Origin: Burkholderia lata
Lineage (GTDB): Bacteria > Pseudomonadota > Gammaproteobacteria > Burkholderiales > Burkholderiaceae
Assembly: GCF_902499335.1 (NCBI RefSeq)
Contig: NZ_CABVQK010000009.1
Span: forward strand, 1 to 64,000
DNA: 64,000 nt
Direction of reading: 5' to 3'
How positions within the stretch are numbered: position 1 is the first letter of the stretch; the number at the start of each line of letters is the position of its first letter. The position numbers and the translations under genes are program-made. Below the pieces are notes generated by a model, which was not told the origin of the DNA, searched no databases, and saw nothing but the letters and a program-made list of their open reading frames with translations. Shown piece by piece: positions 7,620 to 16,281 of the stretch.

Positions 7620-8852
7620 TCATAGAGTCGCGCACAGCGCGTTGTCAAGGCGGGTTCCCTCGGGGGCCGCTGCGTCGTCGAACGGCAGCCCGACGTAGTT
7701 TTCGGCGAGCGACTGCGCGGCGGCCCGCGAGCGCGTCACGTATTTCAGCTCGGCAAACTTCAGGCGATTGACGAACGGCGAGTCTTCCGGCGACGAATGC
7801 AGCATGTTCGTCATGAAGTACGAGAAGTGCTCGGCGCGCCACACACGCTCGAGGCAGGTCGCCGAATACGTGTCGAGCAGCGTCGCGTCACCGTTGCGGT
7901 AGCGCGCACCGAGCGCGCGGGACAGCGCACGGACGTCGGCCACCGCCAGGTTCATCCCCTTCGCGCCGGTCGGCGGCACGATGTGCGCGGCATCGCCGGC
8001 GAGGAACAGGCGCCCGTGCTGCATCGTCTCGGACACGAAGCTGCGCATCGGCGTCACGCTTTTCTGCGTAATCTGGCCCTCGGTCGGCGTCCAGCCGGTG
8101 TCGTTCGAGAAGCGCGTGTGCAATTCGTCCCAGATCCGCGTGTCGGACCATTCGGTCAGGTCTTCGTCGGGTTTGCATTGCAGGTACAGGCGCGTGACCG
8201 TCGGCGAGCGCATCGAGAACAGCGCGAAGCCGTTGTCGTGATGCGCGTAGACAAGTTCGTCGAGCGACGGCGCCGCGTCGGCGAGGATGCCGAGCCATGC
8301 GAACGGGTACACGCGCTCGAACGTGTTCAGCCGCTCGGCCGGAATCGTCTGGCGCGCGATGCCGTGGAAGCCGTCGCAGCCGGCGATGTAGTCGCAGTCG
8401 ATGCGATCTTCGCGACCGTCGGCATGCTTGAACGTGACGAACGGGTGCTCGCCTTCGACGTCGTGCAGCGCGACGTCGCTCACTTCGAAGTGCATCGCGT
8501 GGCCGTGCTCGACGCCGGCCGCGATCAGGTCACGCACCACTTCGTGCTGGCTATAGACGGTGATCGCGCGTCCGCCGGTGAGCGCGGACAGGTCGATGCG
8601 ATGGCGCTGGCCCGAGAACAGCAGCTCGATGCCGTGGTGTTCGAGCCCTTCGCGGCGCATCCGGTCGCCGAGGCCGGCTTCGTTCAGCGTGTCGACCGTG
8701 CCCTGCTCCAGCACGCCGGCGCGGATGCGGTTCTCGCAGTATTCGCGCGAACGCGCTTCGACGAGGATGGAATCGACGCCTTGCAGGCGCAGCAGATGGG
8801 AAAGCAAAAGGCCGGACGGACCGGCGCCGATGATGGCGACCTGGGTGCGCAT
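7620..8852 (-). CDS. pobA: 4-hydroxybenzoate 3-monooxygenase
   Basis: PobA is a flavoprotein that hydroxylates 4-hydroxybenzoate to protocatechuate using NAD(P)H and oxygen. The 410-residue sequence has the N-terminal FAD-binding GAGPSG motif (residues 9-14), a middle region with the conserved GCDGFHG motif, and the second FAD motif GDAAHIVPPTGAKGMN. I start at the ATG giving MRTQVAIIGAGPSG; six upstream codons in frame are unlikely to be used. It is slightly longer than the roughly 394-residue Pseudomonas enzyme, mostly at the C-terminus. It is divergent from a LysR regulator 116 bases away. Confidence 0.95.
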   Translation of the reverse strand: MRTQVAIIGAGPSGLLLSHLLRLQGVDSILVEARSREYCENRIRAGVLEQGTVDTLNEAGLGDRMRREGLEHHGIELLFSGQRHRIDLSALTGGRAITVYSQHEVVRDLIAAGVEHGHAMHFEVSDVALHDVEGEHPFVTFKHADGREDRIDCDYIAGCDGFHGIARQTIPAERLNTFERVYPFAWLGILADAAPSLDELVYAHHDNGFALFSMRSPTVTRLYLQCKPDEDLTEWSDTRIWDELHTRFSNDTGWTPTEGQITQKSVTPMRSFVSETMQHGRLFLAGDAAHIVPPTGAKGMNLAVADVRALSRALGARYRNGDATLLDTYSATCLERVWRAEHFSYFMTNMLHSSPEDSPFVNRLKFAELKYVTRSRAAAQSLAENYVGLPFDDAAAPEGTRLDNALCATL

Positions 8853-8872
8853 TGTTCGTCTCCTGAACATTA

Positions 8873-8888
8873 ATTCGAATCGTCGAAC
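8873..8888. promoter_or_regulatory. TTCGAA-type dyad in the pobA/LysR intergenic region
   Basis: The sequence ATTCGAATCGTCGAAC lies 21-36 bases upstream of the pobA ATG. Read on the minus strand it is GTTCGACGATTCGAAT, which resembles the two sites before pcaI in its GTTCG start and TTCGAA core. This suggests that pobA and pcaI share a regulator. It could also be a LysR half-site. Confidence 0.4.
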
Positions 8889-8968
8889 ACATTTGAGCGC
8901 TTTCCCGACTATGCGGCAACGCGATTCAGGAGATATGTTGTATACGTTTTGACGATACTGGCCTGGCG

Positions 8969-9895
8969 ATGGACGCGCTCGATCTGAACCTCATTCCCTA
9001 CCTCGTCGCGCTCGACGACACGCGCAACGTGAGCCGCGCGGGCGACCTGCTCGGCGTCAGCCAGCCGCGCGTGAGCACGGCGCTCGGCCGCCTGCGCGAG
9101 TACTTCGGCGATCCGCTGTTCGTGCGCACGTCGCGCGGGATGGAGCCGACACCGCGTGCGCTCGCGCTGCTGCCGGCCGCCCGCGACGCGCTCGCGCAGA
9201 TCGAGCGCGGCCTCGTCGCGCCGCACGACTTCGACCCGGCCGCGAGCACGCATACGTTCTCGATCGCGCTGTCCGACGTCGGCGAGATCGTGTTCCTGCC
9301 GAAGCTGCTGCAGGCGTTCGCGACGCGCGCGCCGCACGCGAACCTGCGTTCGGTCTCGCTCGCGCACGACGAAGTCGGTCGCGGCCTCGAAGCCGGGTCG
9401 ATCGATCTCGCGGTCGGCTACTTCCCCGATCTCGACGGCAACAACTTCTTCCAGCAACGGTTGTTCACGCACCGGTTCGTGTGCCTGATGCGGCGCGGCC
9501 ATCCGTTCGAACAGGCGCCGCCGTTCACGGTCGAGCAGTTCCTCACGTGCGGGCACGCGGTGGTGCGCGCCGAAGGCCGCAGCCAGGAGGTGCTCGAGAA
9601 ATATCTCGCGAAGCAGCGCATGCAGCGCCGCGCGGTGCTCGAGACGCCCCACTTCATGAGCCTGCCGTTCATCCTGAGCCGCACCGACCTGATCGCGACG
9701 GTGCCGCATGCGATCGGCTATGCGTATGCGGCCGAGCATGCGTTCATCGTGCCCGTCGAGCCGCCGCTCGCGCTGCCGCGCTTCGACCTGAAGCAGCACT
9801 GGCATCGCAAGTACCACAACGATCCGCGCACCGCGTGGCTGCGCGGCGTGGTCGCGTCGCTGTTCAACGACGAGCAGGACGAATGGCCGAAGTGA
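8969..9895 (+). CDS. LysR-family regulator, probable activator of pobA
   Basis: This is a 308-residue LysR-type regulator with an N-terminal winged helix; the recognition helix is in SRAGDLLGVSQPRVSTALGR (residues 20-39). A C-terminal periplasmic-binding-like effector domain follows. It is divergent from pobA across a 116-base gap, the classic arrangement for a LysR regulator and its target, so it very likely senses 4-hydroxybenzoate or a related acid. It is not the IclR- or AraC-type PobR of Acinetobacter or Azotobacter. I leave the symbol blank because the effector is inferred only from context. Confidence 0.85.
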   Translation: MDALDLNLIPYLVALDDTRNVSRAGDLLGVSQPRVSTALGRLREYFGDPLFVRTSRGMEPTPRALALLPAARDALAQIERGLVAPHDFDPAASTHTFSIALSDVGEIVFLPKLLQAFATRAPHANLRSVSLAHDEVGRGLEAGSIDLAVGYFPDLDGNNFFQQRLFTHRFVCLMRRGHPFEQAPPFTVEQFLTCGHAVVRAEGRSQEVLEKYLAKQRMQRRAVLETPHFMSLPFILSRTDLIATVPHAIGYAYAAEHAFIVPVEPPLALPRFDLKQHWHRKYHNDPRTAWLRGVVASLFNDEQDEWPK

Positions 9896-10013
9896 GTGCC
9901 AGGGCCCGTTCGCGCCAAGGTCTGGCCCCGGGCCTCGCACGCGACCCGCGAAAGCATGAAACAATGCCCGGATTCCGCGCCGCCCCGGCGGCGGCATTCG
10001 ATGGAGCAGATAG

Positions 10014-10646
10014 ATGGGTAAAAAGAAGTCCGCACGGCCCGAGCCGACCGCATCCCGCCCGAGCCGTGAAGAAGCAGAAGACGCAGTCCGCGTGCTGTTG
10101 CGCTGGGCCGGCGACGATCCCGCGCGCGAAGGCCTGATCGACACGCCCGCACGCGTCGTGCGCGCCTATGAGCAGTTCTTCGCCGGCTATGCGCTGGAGC
10201 CGCGCGACATCCTCGCGCGCACGTTCAGCGAAGTCGACGGCTACGACGAAATGATCGTGTTGAAGGACATCCGCTTCGAGAGCTACTGCGAGCACCACAT
10301 GGTGCCGATCATCGGCCGCGCGCACGTCGCGTATCTGCCGAACCATCGCGTGGTCGGCATCTCGAAGCTCGCGCGCCTCGTCGACGCGTTCGCGAAGCGC
10401 CTGCAGATCCAGGAAAAGATGACCGTGCAGATCGCCGACACGCTGTTCGACGTGCTGCAGCCGAAGGGCGTCGGCGTGATCCTCGAAGCCGCGCACCAGT
10501 GCATCTCGACGCGCGGCGTGCACAAGCCGGGGGTCGAGATGGTCACGTCGCGCATGCTCGGCACGTTCCGCACCGATCCGTCGACGCGGCGCGAATTCCT
10601 GTCGATCGTCGCGAATCCTTCCTCGGTCAATCTGACGAACACGTAA
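10014..10646 (+). CDS. folE: GTP cyclohydrolase I
   Basis: FolE converts GTP to 7,8-dihydroneopterin triphosphate, the first step of folate and tetrahydropterin synthesis. The 210-residue protein has the zinc-site motif CEHHMVP, the NHRVVGISKLARLVD block and the second zinc-ligand motif AAHQCISTRG, all in order. The first 15 residues are a Lys/Arg-rich extension. The stop codon overlaps the next start by one base (TAATG), coupling it to a pteridine-reductase-like gene. Confidence 0.95.
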   Translation: MGKKKSARPEPTASRPSREEAEDAVRVLLRWAGDDPAREGLIDTPARVVRAYEQFFAGYALEPRDILARTFSEVDGYDEMIVLKDIRFESYCEHHMVPIIGRAHVAYLPNHRVVGISKLARLVDAFAKRLQIQEKMTVQIADTLFDVLQPKGVGVILEAAHQCISTRGVHKPGVEMVTSRMLGTFRTDPSTRREFLSIVANPSSVNLTNT

Positions 10647-11449
10647 TGGCGCAGACGAAGCAAACGGCGCACGCGCCCGTCGTGCTGGTGACCGGCGCCG
10701 CGCGCCGGGCCGGGCGCGCGTTCGCCGAGTATTTCGCCGCGCACGGCTACCGCACCGCGGTGCATTACGACCGTTCGGCCGATGCCGCGCAGGCAGCCGC
10801 CCGCGCGATCGCCGAACGCGGGCACGATTCGGTGGCGTTGCAGGCCGACCTGTCGGACGCCGCGCAGATCACCGCGCTGATCGACCAGGTGTACGCGCGC
10901 TTCGGGCGCCTCGACGTCCTCGTCAACAATGCGTCGGTATTCTGGCAGGATCATTTCCCGAGCTTCGACCTCGCGGCATTCGACCAGGCGTGGGCCGTCA
11001 ACTGCCGCGCGCCGATCCTGCTCACGCGCGCGTTCTACGAACGGGCCCGTGCGGCCGGCACGCAGGGTGTCGTCGTGAATGTGGTCGACCAGAAGATCAA
11101 GGAAAACTTTCACCGCGATCATTTCAGTTACACGGTCGCGAAGGCCGCGCTCGGCAACCTCACGCAGATGCTCGCGCTGTCGTCCGCGCCGGTGTTGCGC
11201 GTGAATGCGGTGTTCCCCGGCCTGATGCTGCCGAGCGACGACCAGACGCAGGCCGACTTCGAGCACGCGAGCCGCGCATCGACGCCGCTCGCGCGCATCG
11301 CGGGCCCCGACGACGTCGCGAGCGCGATCCTGATGCTGACCGGCAATGCGTACAACGGTGTGGATTTCGTCGTCGATGCGGGGCAGAACCTGATCCGCGT
11401 CGACCAGGACGTGCTGTACAAGCACCGCGCGCCCGACGGCAAGCACTGA
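10646..11449 (+). CDS. folM: SDR-family dihydromonapterin/pteridine reductase, FolM-like
   Basis: This is a 267-residue short-chain reductase. It has the N-terminal NADPH motif TGAARRAG (residues 16-23), the NNAS strand, and the catalytic YTVAK. Where most SDRs have the catalytic Ser, this protein has Asp in VVNVVDQKIK, the hallmark of the PTR1/FolM pteridine reductases. Such enzymes make tetrahydromonapterin or reduce dihydropterins. Its ATG overlaps the folE stop by one base, which supports a role in pterin metabolism. The start is fixed by that overlap. Tetrahydromonapterin can serve as cofactor for phenylalanine hydroxylase; that use here is inference. Confidence 0.85.
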   Translation: MAQTKQTAHAPVVLVTGAARRAGRAFAEYFAAHGYRTAVHYDRSADAAQAAARAIAERGHDSVALQADLSDAAQITALIDQVYARFGRLDVLVNNASVFWQDHFPSFDLAAFDQAWAVNCRAPILLTRAFYERARAAGTQGVVVNVVDQKIKENFHRDHFSYTVAKAALGNLTQMLALSSAPVLRVNAVFPGLMLPSDDQTQADFEHASRASTPLARIAGPDDVASAILMLTGNAYNGVDFVVDAGQNLIRVDQDVLYKHRAPDGKH

Positions 11450-11454
11450 CCGAC

Positions 11455-11483
11455 GCGCGCGGCGGCGGCCGGCGGCCGCGCGC
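11455..11483. terminator. hairpin between folM and the serine acetyltransferase gene
   Basis: A perfect 9-bp stem GCGCGCGGC/GCCGCGCGC with an 11-base loop lies five bases after the folM stop and just before the stop of the convergent gene at 11488. There is no T run, so it is only a likely bidirectional terminator. Confidence 0.45.
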
Positions 11484-11487
11484 CGCG

Positions 11488-12408
11488 TTACGGCTTCTCG
11501 GCGCTCCCGCCTTCGCGCACCTTGCCCTGTGCGACGCTCGTGCCGGGCGGCACGCTGTGCGTGAGCCACACGTTGCCGCCGATCACCGAACCGCGCCCGA
11601 TCGTCACGCGGCCGAGAATCGTCGCGCCCGCGTAGATCACCACGTCGTCCTCGACGATCGGGTGCCGGGCATTGCCCTTGACCAGCGCACCTTCGCCATC
11701 GGCCGGGAAGCTCTTCGCGCCGAGCGTGACGGCCTGGTACACGCGCACGCGCTCGCCGATGATCGCCGTCTCTCCGATCACGACGCCCGTGCCGTGGTCG
11801 ATGAAGAAGCTCGGGCCGATCTGCGCGCCCGGGTGGATGTCGATGCCGGTAGCCGAGTGGGCGATTTCATTGATGAACCGGGCCAGCAGCGGCACACCAA
11901 GCCGGTGCAGCGCATGCGCGAGCCGGTGATGCATCATCGCCAGCACGCCGGGGTAGCACAGCAGGATCTCGGTGATGTGCTGCGCGGCCGGATCGCCCGC
12001 ATACGCGGCCTGGATATCGCTGACGAGCAGCGCACGGACCGCCGGCAACTGCCGGCCGAATTCGCGCGCGATCTCGAACGCGCGTTCGTCGAGTTCGGCG
12101 AACGGCGTATCGGCGTGCTCGGGCAGGAACGGCAGCGCACGGCGGATCTGTTCGGACAAAATGCGCAGCGTGCTTTCGAGCGTGTGGCCGACGTAGAAAT
12201 CGACGCTTTCGTCGGTCAGATCCGGTGCGCCGTAGTGCGTCGGAAACATCGACGCGCGCAGGCCGGTCACAATCTTGCAGATTGCATCGCGCGACGGCAG
12301 TTCGCGGATGCCGCGCGGATGGCGCGTGCGATGGAGTTCCTCGCGCGACTCGCGCAAGCCGGCGACGATTTCTTCAAGGCCCCACTGACGGGCGGGTGAT
12401 GTCGACAT
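11488..12408 (-). CDS. epsC: serine O-acetyltransferase, EpsC type
   Basis: The enzyme acetylates L-serine with acetyl-CoA to give O-acetylserine for cysteine synthesis. The 306-residue protein has an N-terminal helical domain of about 170 residues and a C-terminal left-handed beta-helix built of hexapeptide repeats. The segments HPGAQIGPSFFIDHGTGVVI, ERVRVYQAVTLGA and GATILGRVTIG show it, with the active-site His in IDHGTG. The length is longer than E. coli CysE (273) and fits the EpsC subgroup. It stands alone and converges on folE-folM. Confidence 0.9.
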   Translation of the reverse strand: MSTSPARQWGLEEIVAGLRESREELHRTRHPRGIRELPSRDAICKIVTGLRASMFPTHYGAPDLTDESVDFYVGHTLESTLRILSEQIRRALPFLPEHADTPFAELDERAFEIAREFGRQLPAVRALLVSDIQAAYAGDPAAQHITEILLCYPGVLAMMHHRLAHALHRLGVPLLARFINEIAHSATGIDIHPGAQIGPSFFIDHGTGVVIGETAIIGERVRVYQAVTLGAKSFPADGEGALVKGNARHPIVEDDVVIYAGATILGRVTIGRGSVIGGNVWLTHSVPPGTSVAQGKVREGGSAEKP

Positions 12409-12545
12409 ATGCCAATGCAGGCGGCCGCGCTCGGTCGCACGGCCGCTAATAAAGTGACGGGTTCCGCAAGATTACCGCGTTTTTTGTCCGGGAGCGGCAC
12501 GCCGGGGCTCGACCGGACGGCCGATGGTGCCGAATCGCGGCGGCG

Positions 12546-12779
12546 TCAGATCGTGATGCTGCTCGCGTCGATCCAACGCACGGCCCAGTCGCGCGCGTGC
12601 GCGATTGCGTCGCCTTCGTCGTTGAACTGGAGCTCGATCGGAAAAAATCGGTTCGCAACGAGCTCCCCGTCGCTCGATCGGGAGATCACGACGTAGGGCT
12701 TGAATGAACCGTCACTGGCGCGCGCGGGCGCGCAGTTCAACAGATAACCGCGGTGCGTGAAGGCAGTAGTCGCTTGCAT
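12546..12779 (-). CDS. small hypothetical protein (77 aa)
   Basis: This frame of 77 codons encodes a compact protein with alternating beta-like segments (RGYLLNCAP, KPYVVISRSS, LVANRFFP) and a C-terminal helix (EGDAIAHARDWAVRWID). The layout resembles small Burkholderia-specific proteins of about 80-100 residues with no known function. No signal peptide or membrane helix is visible. It is flanked by two non-coding gaps. Confidence 0.55.
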   Translation of the reverse strand: MQATTAFTHRGYLLNCAPARASDGSFKPYVVISRSSDGELVANRFFPIELQFNDEGDAIAHARDWAVRWIDASSITI

Positions 12780-13058
12780 GAATCCGCCACCTCTAGTCCC
12801 TTGCTTTGTTGTTCACTACCCGTCTTTAAGGGTGCTGCGGCGCCCCCGGCGCGGGCAGAGGCGGCGCGACCGAATCCCCTGTCGCCGCTTCGCAGGAAAA
12901 GAATCATACTCTGTAGAAAACGCGTCTTCTAGCTGAAATAAATCACGACAAATCAGTGCGCGTCGCGCGACCGCGGCGATCGCCCGCGCGCCTTTTCCCG
13001 TCATGCCCGGAACGGGATTTGCTTCGATCCGGAACGCTTCGCCGCGAGGAGAGCCGCG

Positions 13059-13469
13059 ATGGAATCATCCGGTCAAACCGATCGTTCGCGTCCGCGCAGC
13101 ATCGAGCTCGACAACGACGACACGCACGACAGCACGGTCGACACCGACGGCAAGAACCGCGAGGCGTCGCGCCTCGCCGGCGGCGGGCCGATCTCGCCCG
13201 ACCAGATCACGGGCAGCAACGCGTCGCTCGTCAACGCGATGCCGGAAGCCGGCGACGGCTTCGCCGGTTTCGACAGCCGCCCCGGCGGCAATCATCCGGC
13301 GTTCGCGCTGCGCGCCGGCTACATGGTGATCGAGAAGGGCTTCGACGCACCGTCACCCGTCAGCGATGCGCAGCTCGGCCCCGTTCACCGGATGTACGGC
13401 AGCGCGTACTGGCCCGGCCACCAGCGGCGGCCGGAGCGCATATTCGAGCTGACGGCCGTTCCGAGATAG
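13059..13469 (+). CDS. hypothetical protein (136 aa)
   Basis: This frame encodes a polar, Asp- and Gly-rich protein with a disordered-looking first half and a more ordered end containing RAGYMVIEKGFDAPSP and YGSAYWPGH. The ATG follows a GAGGAGAG site. Strong third-position GC bias supports coding. I recognise no family. The gap upstream (12780-13058) separates it from a divergent small gene. Confidence 0.6.
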   Translation: MESSGQTDRSRPRSIELDNDDTHDSTVDTDGKNREASRLAGGGPISPDQITGSNASLVNAMPEAGDGFAGFDSRPGGNHPAFALRAGYMVIEKGFDAPSPVSDAQLGPVHRMYGSAYWPGHQRRPERIFELTAVPR

Positions 13470-14021
13470 CCTGCGCGGCGTTTGAATCGATCGTTCGTTT
13501 GCGAACCGGCATCGGTCGACGGCCGATGGCTGGGGATCGGCGTGCGCGACTACCGTACGCCGACCGTGCACCGATCACTGCGCGATGCAAAAGCGAACGA
13601 TTCCGCGCAACGGCACCGGCGGTTTCGTTCATGCCGTGAATCGCAGCGACGCACATGCGTTGATCGAGGTCATGTCGAATCGGCTCGATTACGATTGAAT
13701 GGTGATACGGGCGATGCATCCGCGTGACCGTCGCGCCGTGTCGATGCGATCGGTGCGCACCGCGATGCGCGTGTATGTGCCACACGCGACACCGCTGCTC
13801 GCGCATGCCTTCCCGCCAACGATGCGAACGGCGGCGGCGACCATACCGCACGACACACGTCGCGCGGCGCGGCGCGGCATGCGCCACGTGCATGGCACAC
13901 GCCGCCGGCACCTCACTGCAAAGTCCCGGCCATTGGTTTACTCTGCCTCGCAGCATTGCGCATTGCCCAGCCCGATCGGCCATCCGGCCGACTTCGTTTC
14001 AACCCGCCACTCGGAGACACT
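13470..14021. other. intergenic stretch upstream of uspA
   Basis: This 552-base stretch has no gene I can support. A minus-strand open frame covers most of it but continues as antisense of the hypothetical gene at 13059-13469 and has an Arg/His-rich composition typical of shadow frames. A word TTGATCGAGGTCAT at 13660 resembles one half of an Fnr site only weakly. The last 60 bases presumably hold the uspA promoter. Confidence 0.4.
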
Positions 14022-14489
14022 ATGTACAAGCGTATTCTGGTTGCCGTCGACGGCAGCGACACGTCCCGCCATGCGTTCGATGCCGCGCTGGCGCTCGCGA
14101 AATCGCACGGCGCCGAGCTGCAACCGTTCTACGTCGTCGAGAACGCCGCGATCTACTACAACGTGCCCGGCTACGATCCGTCCGTGCTGCGCGACCAGCT
14201 CGTCGCGCAGGGCAACGCACTCGCGAAGGATTTCACCGTGCTGATGCAGGCAGCGGGCGTGAAAGGCGAGACGAAGCTGAGCGAAGCGACATCGCTCAAC
14301 GACGTATCGTCGCTGATCCTCGACGGCGCGAAAGCGTTCGATGCCGATCTCCTCGTACTCGGCACGCACGGCCGCCGCGGGTTCCGCCGTCTCGTGCTCG
14401 GCAGCATCGCCGAACAATGCGTGCGCCATGCGACGTTGCCCGTGCTGCTGATTCCGGCGGCCGCCAACGTCGACGAACCGGCCGCGTAA
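14022..14489 (+). CDS. universal stress protein, UspA family
   Basis: This is a 155-residue single-domain universal stress protein. The N-terminus MYKRILVAVDGS and the C-terminal GTHGRRG...GS segment (G-2X-G-9X-G-S) form the ATP-binding motif of the ATP-binding subclass. The family supports survival in starvation, redox or low-oxygen stress. The next gene is an Fnr-type oxygen sensor in the same direction, 103 bases away, so a role under low oxygen is plausible. The start is chosen at the first ATG matching the family N-terminus. Confidence 0.92.
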   Translation: MYKRILVAVDGSDTSRHAFDAALALAKSHGAELQPFYVVENAAIYYNVPGYDPSVLRDQLVAQGNALAKDFTVLMQAAGVKGETKLSEATSLNDVSSLILDGAKAFDADLLVLGTHGRRGFRRLVLGSIAEQCVRHATLPVLLIPAAANVDEPAA

Positions 14490-14544
14490 GCCGCGTTCGG
14501 CATGTGCGGCCGGTCGCGACGTTTTGTCACCCGACAGCGGCAAG

Positions 14545-14558
14545 TTGCGGTGGGACAA
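14545..14558. promoter_or_regulatory. weak Fnr-like site before the Fnr-type gene
   Basis: TTGCGGTGGGACAA has the TTG and CAA ends of the Fnr box at the correct 14-base span but lacks the inner AT and AT pairs. It lies 35 bases before the ATG of the Fnr-type regulator and could be a low-affinity autoregulatory site. This may be chance. Confidence 0.2.
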
Positions 14559-14592
14559 TGATTCCGTCGATTCAACGCCGGAGTAAACGATC

Positions 14593-15339
14593 ATGCTGAC
14601 GCCCGTCGCCACACGTCCCGCCGCCACGCCTCATGCCGGTAGCTGGGCTCCTCGCCAGGCTGCGCACTGCTCGACGTGCGCCATGCGGCACCTGTGCATG
14701 CCGCAGGGCCTGGCGCCCGAAGCGCTCAGTCGCCTCGAGTCGGTCATCTGCGCGGCACGCCCCGTCAAGCGCGGCGAAGCGCTGTTCCGCGAAGGCGACG
14801 CATTCGACAACCTGTACGCGGTGCGTTCGGGTTCCCTGAAAACGGTTGCGACGCGCCACGACGGCCGCGAGCAGGTCACCGGCCTGCATCTCGCCGGCGA
14901 AGCGCTCGGCCTCGACGGCATCTGCGACGACACGCATCCGCGCACCGCGGTCGCGCTGGAAGACAGCTCCGTCTGCGTGATTCCGTACAGCGCACTCAAA
15001 ACGCTGTGCTCGGAAGCCGGCTCGATGCAGTTGCGCATGCACAAGCTGATGAGCGAACAGATCGTGCGCGAAACGTCGCAAACGATGCTGCTCGGTTCGC
15101 TGAATGCCGAGGAACGCGTTGCGGCCTTCCTGCTCGACGTATCGTCGCGTTACCTGAAGCGCGGTTACTCGCCGTCGGAATTCAACCTGCGGATGACGCG
15201 CGAAGACATCGGCAGCTACCTCGGCATGACGCTCGAAACGGTCAGCCGCACGCTGTCGAAATTCCAGAAGCGCGGCCTGATCGAAATGCAGGGCCGCCAC
15301 GTCCAGATCGTCGATTTCGACGGCCTGCATCACGTCTGA
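14593..15339 (+). CDS. Fnr-type oxygen-sensing regulator (Crp/Fnr family)
   Basis: This 248-residue regulator has the Fnr iron-sulfur signature: Cys26, Cys29 and Cys35 (C-X2-C-X5-C) plus a distal Cys111, matching the four ligands of the 4Fe-4S cluster in E. coli FNR. A cyclic-nucleotide-type beta-barrel (about 55-140) and a dimer helix follow. The recognition helix carries ETVSR (Glu215, Ser218, Arg219), the FNR-type DNA contacts for TTGAT half-sites. It should therefore activate low-oxygen genes when the cluster is intact. The upstream neighbour is a universal stress protein. Confidence 0.92.
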   Translation: MLTPVATRPAATPHAGSWAPRQAAHCSTCAMRHLCMPQGLAPEALSRLESVICAARPVKRGEALFREGDAFDNLYAVRSGSLKTVATRHDGREQVTGLHLAGEALGLDGICDDTHPRTAVALEDSSVCVIPYSALKTLCSEAGSMQLRMHKLMSEQIVRETSQTMLLGSLNAEERVAAFLLDVSSRYLKRGYSPSEFNLRMTREDIGSYLGMTLETVSRTLSKFQKRGLIEMQGRHVQIVDFDGLHHV

Positions 15340-15387
15340 TGCCGCACGGCGCGCACCGCTCGCGCGCCGCCTGCATCGCGTCGTCGA

Positions 15388-16281
15388 TCAGTCGAGAAAC
15401 AGCGCGGCGCGCGCCTTCAGCGCCGCGCTGAAATCGTCGAGCCAGCCGATCGACAAACGCCAGCTCTGCCAGTAAAGGTCGATGTCGATCGTTCTCCCGC
15501 GCGACATGTCGACCAGTTCGCCCGCCGCCAGCTGACGGTCGACCATCCGGTCCGGACACATTCCCCATCCCAATCCCGTTTCGCACGCGCGCAGGTAGCC
15601 CGCGACGTGCGGTATCCAGTGCTGCGGCGGATCGAGATCCGCGCGCGTCACGCGCCGGATGAAACGCGCCTGCAGCCCGTCCTTCGGATTGAACATCACG
15701 CACGGCGCGCGGCGCAGCGCATCGCGCGTGATGCCCGCGCCGAAGTAGCGTTCGTAAAACGCCGGTGAGCACACCGCGCGATAGCGGATACGTCCGAGCC
15801 GCTCCGACCGGCACCCCTGGATCGGCTCGGCCTGCGCGGTCACCGCGCCCTGCACGCTGCCGTCGCGAATGCGCGAGGCCGTGTAATCCTGGTCGTCGAT
15901 CACGAGGTCGAGCAAGGTCTCGCGCTCCGTGCAGAACGGCCCGACCGCGTCGATGAACCACGTCGCGACACTGTCGTCGTTGACGGCCACGCGCAACGTC
16001 GGCCACGCGCTTGCGATCTGGCCCGGCAGCGCCGGCATCCGGCCGCCCAGCTCGGCCTCGAGCAGTTGCACGCGCTCGGTATGCCGGCACAGCAGCGCAC
16101 CCGACGTCGTCGCGACGCACGGCTGCCCGCGCTTGACGAGCACGCTGCCGACCCGCTCCTCCAGCAATTTCACGCGCTGCGACACGGCTGACGGCGTGAC
16201 GTTCAGCTCCTTGGCCGCACGCTCGAACGAGCCGTGCCGGATCACGGCCGCGAGGGCATCGAGCAACGCGTAGTCGAGCAT
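15388..16281 (-). CDS. argP: ArgP/LysG-type LysR regulator
   Basis: This is a 297-residue LysR-family regulator whose N-terminal helix-turn-helix includes GSFERAAKELNVTPSAVSQR (residues 17-36) and whose effector domain follows. The overall sequence and the divergent LysE/ArgO exporter next door identify it as ArgP/LysG, which senses lysine and arginine and activates the exporter. The intergenic region has LysR-type dyads. The start codon ATG overlaps the first of those ATTAG words. Confidence 0.88.
   Translation of the reverse strand: MLDYALLDALAAVIRHGSFERAAKELNVTPSAVSQRVKLLEERVGSVLVKRGQPCVATTSGALLCRHTERVQLLEAELGGRMPALPGQIASAWPTLRVAVNDDSVATWFIDAVGPFCTERETLLDLVIDDQDYTASRIRDGSVQGAVTAQAEPIQGCRSERLGRIRYRAVCSPAFYERYFGAGITRDALRRAPCVMFNPKDGLQARFIRRVTRADLDPPQHWIPHVAGYLRACETGLGWGMCPDRMVDRQLAAGELVDMSRGRTIDIDLYWQSWRLSIGWLDDFSAALKARAALFLD

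Noticed and set aside
13660..13673. Fnr box before uspA
   Set aside because: Only the first half-site matches; the second half deviates.
13360..13983. Minus-strand open frame in the gap before uspA
   Set aside because: It overlaps the hypothetical gene at 13059-13469 and is His/Arg-rich with no ribosome site.
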